This document shows, piece after piece, positions 6,560 to 8,699 of a stretch of DNA of 8,699 nt. Location of the stretch: contig PFLF01000076.1 of assembly GCA_002784505.1 (NCBI GenBank), forward strand, positions 1 through 8,699, written 5' to 3'. Position numbers and translations under genes: made by a program. Numbering within the stretch: position 1 is the stretch's first letter; each line of letters begins with the position of its first letter. This DNA comes from Candidatus Roizmanbacteria bacterium CG_4_10_14_0_8_um_filter_39_9 (GTDB lineage: Bacteria; Patescibacteriota; Microgenomatia; UBA1406; GWC2-37-13). The notes under the pieces were generated by a model. The model was not told the DNA's origin. It did no database searches and was given only the letters and a program-made list of their open reading frames with translations.

Positions 6560-7498
6560 CTAGGGGTTCACCATGTCCGGGTATTTGTTTTTTGCTGCTG
6601 CAATGATATTTTTGCTCCATTTTTTTGCATTTGTTATAAGAGTTTCTTTGGAATACCATGCAAGCTCTGGAGTAACAAGCGTATTGCCACGCGCTTCCTC
6701 CATCAGTTTCCTGGTATCGCCTCCAGACTCAAATCCAAACCCATTTATTTTATTTTTTGCAACGAGTTTGAGTACGGTCTCCTTATCAAATAGAGCAGGC
6801 TGAGGAGCGGCACATATGATGCTTGCTGTTTTTTTCATTGTCCGCAAGTGCTTCATTTTTATGATTTTTTTCGTTTCATTGTTTTTTGCAAGGCAAGGAT
6901 AGATAAAATCAGCTGTTTTAAAAAGTTTGGTAAGCGTTGTTTGGTCATATATACTTCCATGATCATGTTTTGACCAGTAGACAACTTTCATACCCATTGC
7001 AGTCATTACCTGAGCCACCCGAGTCCCAATGGTTCCCACACCGATGATTCCGGCTGTTTTACCATGAAGCTCCATCCCCAGATGTCTGTTGAAGTCGACT
7101 TTCCAGCCATCCTTGTAAACGGTAGGAAGTTTTCTCGCAACCATAAGTGTCATCATAAGGAGCCACTCGGTAACCGCATTGGTGCAGTAATCACGAGTAT
7201 TTATCACGGTGATTTTTTTTATCCTGCAAAAGTCAGTATCTATCCAAGAAAATGAGGTACTTTGGATTATGATGGCCTTCAGGTTGGGAATTGACTCTAT
7301 TTCTTTATTGGTAAGCTTCCACAGACATACATCGGGGTCGATAGCTACTATTTTATTCGATTTGTCTGCTATAAGCTTTTTACATACTCCGATTGGATTT
7401 ATTCCTTCAACAAAAATAACCCTACCGGCTTTTTTCATGGCTTTAACCTGGTTTTTTGAAAAATAGTTTTTGTTCTGACAAAATAGGTATATATTCAT
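6560..7498 (-). CDS. D-2-hydroxyacid dehydrogenase-like NAD-binding protein with degenerate catalytic residues
   Basis: The 312-residue protein has the two-domain layout of the D-isomer-specific 2-hydroxyacid dehydrogenase family (PGDH, D-LDH, FDH). Seen: a flavodoxin-like N-terminal half, CTNAVTEWLLMMTLMVAR (105-122, the usual 'N..aVAE' helix), the Rossmann motif LHGKTAGIIGVGTIGTRVAQ (144-163) with GVGTIG, and the ALFDKETVLKLVAKNKINGFGFE segment in two blocks (235-257). The usual catalytic triad is not evident: the NTARG Arg is replaced in CAAPQP (229-234), the Glu after DVF is not kept, and TPH is TPE (277-279). It may bind NAD without normal hydride chemistry. ATG 7498 is chosen over an upstream in-frame ATG at 7600: the extra 34 residues are hydrophobic, lack family match and would run across the opposite promoter into the TrmB-like gene. 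It is divergent from that regulator. The substrate is unknown. Confidence 0.78.
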   Translation of the reverse strand: MNIYLFCQNKNYFSKNQVKAMKKAGRVIFVEGINPIGVCKKLIADKSNKIVAIDPDVCLWKLTNKEIESIPNLKAIIIQSTSFSWIDTDFCRIKKITVINTRDYCTNAVTEWLLMMTLMVARKLPTVYKDGWKVDFNRHLGMELHGKTAGIIGVGTIGTRVAQVMTAMGMKVVYWSKHDHGSIYDQTTLTKLFKTADFIYPCLAKNNETKKIIKMKHLRTMKKTASIICAAPQPALFDKETVLKLVAKNKINGFGFESGGDTRKLMEEARGNTLVTPELAWYSKETLITNAKKWSKNIIAAAKNKYPDMVNP

Positions 7499-7503
7499 AT
7501 GTC

Positions 7504-7509
7504 CGTATA
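7504..7509 (-). promoter_or_regulatory. Weak -10-like box before the dehydrogenase-like gene
   Basis: TATACG on the minus strand (4 of 6 to TATAAT) sits 5 bases before ATG 7498. No convincing -35 is seen. It fits the near-leaderless pattern of other genes here but is weak on its own; TATA-rich sequence around 7528-7537 is an alternative that would give a longer leader. Confidence 0.25.
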
Positions 7510-7511
7510 AC

Positions 7512-7540
7512 TTGACATTGACCAACCTATAATATATACT
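7512..7540 (+). promoter_or_regulatory. Near-consensus sigma-70-type promoter of the TrmB-family regulator
   Basis: TTGACA (7512-7517, perfect) and TATACT (7535-7540, 5 of 6) are separated by exactly 17 bases, the optimal spacing. Transcription should start near 7547. The -35 hexamer is directly followed by a near copy, TTGACC (7518-7523), so the two form a tandem 6-base direct repeat that might be part of an operator. The promoter faces the divergent dehydrogenase-like gene. Confidence 0.7.
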
Positions 7541-7575
7541 CAAAAGTGTTAAAAGTAAAATTGTTGTCAGCAAAT

Positions 7576-8418
7576 ATGGACAGCCTAGATAAAAATACAA
7601 ACGAGGAACATTTAAAAAAAAGCCTTATTTCTTTTGGCTTTACTCCTGAGGAAGCTATGGTTTACTTGGTGTTACTTCAAAACGGGTGGTTGACTGTGCT
7701 TGAGCTTTCACGAAAAATCAGTATCAAACGGCCGACTCTCTACCGGATGATTGAAACTTTGGTGCGAAGGGGTGTACTTGAGGTTAAGCTTGGAGATAAA
7801 ACCACCCATTACACAGCGTCAAACCCAGATCAGCTTTCATCGGTTGTTGCAGAAAAAGAGCAGGAACTGAAAGATATTAAAACAGTGTACGGCGATATTG
7901 TTGAAGCTTTGCGTTTACTTCAACAAAAAAAAGCAAAGGAGACTGACGTCATGTTCTACCGTGATAAGCGGGGGATTGAGTATGCGGTGATTCAGGAATG
8001 TCGCAAGCAGGACGATGAGGTGTATATTCTTGACACCTCGAAATGGTACAAGGTAACAAAGGATACGTTTGCGGAGGAGATACGAGAAAGAATGGTTAAA
8101 AACCATATTCGGATATTTGAACTTCAAAATGAAGATTTATTTACCCCAATCCCGTCATCAGGAGAAGTAAGCTGGACAAAGAACAAAAATTATATGCAGG
8201 CCAATTACCTACATCGTTTGCTTCCAAAAAAATTGATACACATTATGCAGGATATGGTGTTGTTTGATGACTCCATACAGTTTTTTGGGTATAAAAAAGG
8301 AGAATTATTTGTAATTGAGATAAAAGATGAAGATCTTTCATCAATGCTTCGACAGAACTTCAGACTTCTCTGGAACTTGGGGCTAAAAAAAGACCGTTTC
8401 GGGGGGAAAAATTTGTAA
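7576..8418 (+). CDS. TrmB-family winged-helix transcriptional regulator
   Basis: The 280-residue protein begins with a TrmB-type winged helix (about 11-85): LISFGFTPEEAMVYLVLLQNG in the first helices, ELSRKISIKRPTLYRMIETL as the recognition region, and VLEVKLGDKTTHYTASNP as the wing. A coiled-coil linker rich in E, K and Q follows (about 90-120). The C-terminal half (125-270: VMFYRDKRGIEYAVIQ, DDEVYILDT, MVLFDDSIQFFGYKKGELFVIEI) resembles the PLD-like effector domain found in many TrmB-type regulators rather than a recognisable sugar-binding domain. It should bind DNA as a dimer; the ligand is unknown. ATG 7576 leaves a leader of about 28 bases from the predicted transcription start. An in-frame GTG at 7546 lies almost at that start and would give a leaderless 290-residue form. 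It is divergent from the dehydrogenase-like gene, a likely target, and 23 bases upstream of the transporter gene. Confidence 0.82.
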   Translation: MDSLDKNTNEEHLKKSLISFGFTPEEAMVYLVLLQNGWLTVLELSRKISIKRPTLYRMIETLVRRGVLEVKLGDKTTHYTASNPDQLSSVVAEKEQELKDIKTVYGDIVEALRLLQQKKAKETDVMFYRDKRGIEYAVIQECRKQDDEVYILDTSKWYKVTKDTFAEEIRERMVKNHIRIFELQNEDLFTPIPSSGEVSWTKNKNYMQANYLHRLLPKKLIHIMQDMVLFDDSIQFFGYKKGELFVIEIKDEDLSSMLRQNFRLLWNLGLKKDRFGGKNL

Positions 8419-8427
8419 TCAATATAT

Positions 8428-8433
8428 TATAAT
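8428..8433 (+). promoter_or_regulatory. TATAAT -10 box before the EamA-like gene
   Basis: TATAAT lies in the 23-base gap after the TrmB-like gene, 8 bases before ATG 8442. No -35 is seen at the right distance and no ribosome-binding site is present. If used, the mRNA would begin within a few bases of the start codon. Confidence 0.4.
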
Positions 8434-8441
8434 TAACATCT

Positions 8442-8699
8442 ATGTTTCAACCGTGGCACTTTCTCGCATTTGCAAGTATTATCACCGGATCCGTCGCGTC
8501 TTTATATGTGCGGGTCATGATGAAAAACGATGAAAACGATCCTGTTCTTTTTATGATCGTGTTTCAATTTATGCTTTCTGCAATTGTCTTCATATTCGCA
8601 CTCACTCGAGGTTTTGTTTTTCCTCCATTGATTGAAATGTGGCCTCAATTTTTGTTAAGTGCAGTTCTTTATGCAATAGGTTCGCTATCAAATTTTTAC
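8442..8699 (+). CDS. EamA/DMT-type membrane transporter, 3'-truncated by the window edge
   Basis: The frame from ATG 8442 stays open for 86 codons to the last base, so only the N-terminus is present. Three hydrophobic segments are visible: about 6-27 (LAFASIITGSVASLYVRVMM), 36-54 (LFMIVFQFMLSAIVFIFAL) and 68-86 (PQFLLSAVLYAIGSLSNFY), with short charged loops between (MKNDENDP). The pattern of a small residue-rich first helix, a 'F.r...a' style second helix and a third helix starting near an AlxYaig motif is typical of the EamA drug/metabolite transporter family, which normally has ten helices and about 290 residues. The substrate cannot be told. It follows the TrmB-like regulator by 23 bases on the same strand, so it may be cotranscribed with it or regulated by it. 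Confidence 0.68.
   Translation, partial: MFQPWHFLAFASIITGSVASLYVRVMMKNDENDPVLFMIVFQFMLSAIVFIFALTRGFVFPPLIEMWPQFLLSAVLYAIGSLSNFY

Noticed and set aside
7499..7600. Upstream in-frame extension of the dehydrogenase-like protein to ATG 7600, adding a hydrophobic N-terminus like a signal anchor
   Set aside because: The extension crosses the strong opposite promoter and the start of the regulator, and the family fold begins normally at ATG 7498.
8421..8436. AT-rich near-palindrome between the regulator and the EamA-like gene, as a terminator or operator
   Set aside because: It is simple TA-rich sequence with no GC stem; it is better explained as the -10 region.

Overview
The window looks like a compact, AT-rich chromosomal segment from an uncultivated bacterium. 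A member of the Candidate Phyla Radiation (Patescibacteria, Microgenomates-like) is my best guess. That is an inference from gene content (VKOR-type membrane protein, TrmB-family regulator, EpmA-like synthetase paralogue, large orphan coiled-coil protein), very tight packing with overlapping gene ends, and almost no Shine-Dalgarno sequences. TGA ends several genes, so this is the standard bacterial code, which argues against Gracilibacteria/Absconditabacteria. No rRNA, tRNA, CRISPR array, insertion sequence or long repeat was seen, and no gene-free stretch exceeds 100 bases.

Layout. Positions 1-2164 (+) hold the 3' end of a radical SAM protein with a C-terminal cysteine cluster. It is ATGA-coupled to an EpmA/PoxA-like class II lysyl-tRNA-synthetase paralogue, which is followed after 8 bases by an aldose-1-epimerase-like protein. 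A PPOX-type FMN split-barrel protein (-) converges on the epimerase with a 14-base overlap. From a short divergent promoter region at 2622-2678 runs (+) a 513-residue protein that joins a four-helix VKOR domain to a class-2-like dihydroorotate dehydrogenase in one frame. Its 3' end overlaps by 34 bases a convergent 773-residue orphan protein (-). Upstream of that, also on the minus strand, lies a D-2-hydroxyacid dehydrogenase-like protein. It is divergent from a TrmB-family regulator (+), and the start of an EamA/DMT-type transporter runs off the right edge.

How the parts may work together. The most striking item is the VKOR-PyrD fusion: two membrane-associated enzymes that, in their families, both pass electrons to quinone are encoded as one polypeptide. 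The dehydrogenase half carries Cys where class 2 enzymes have the Ser base. The radical SAM/EpmA-like pair recalls the EpmB/EpmA arrangement for EF-P lysylation, but the radical SAM fragment does not look like an aminomutase. The TrmB-like regulator has a near-consensus promoter and faces the dehydrogenase-like gene, which lacks the family's catalytic residues. Several genes have a -10-like box 6-8 bases before the start codon, which suggests leaderless mRNAs.
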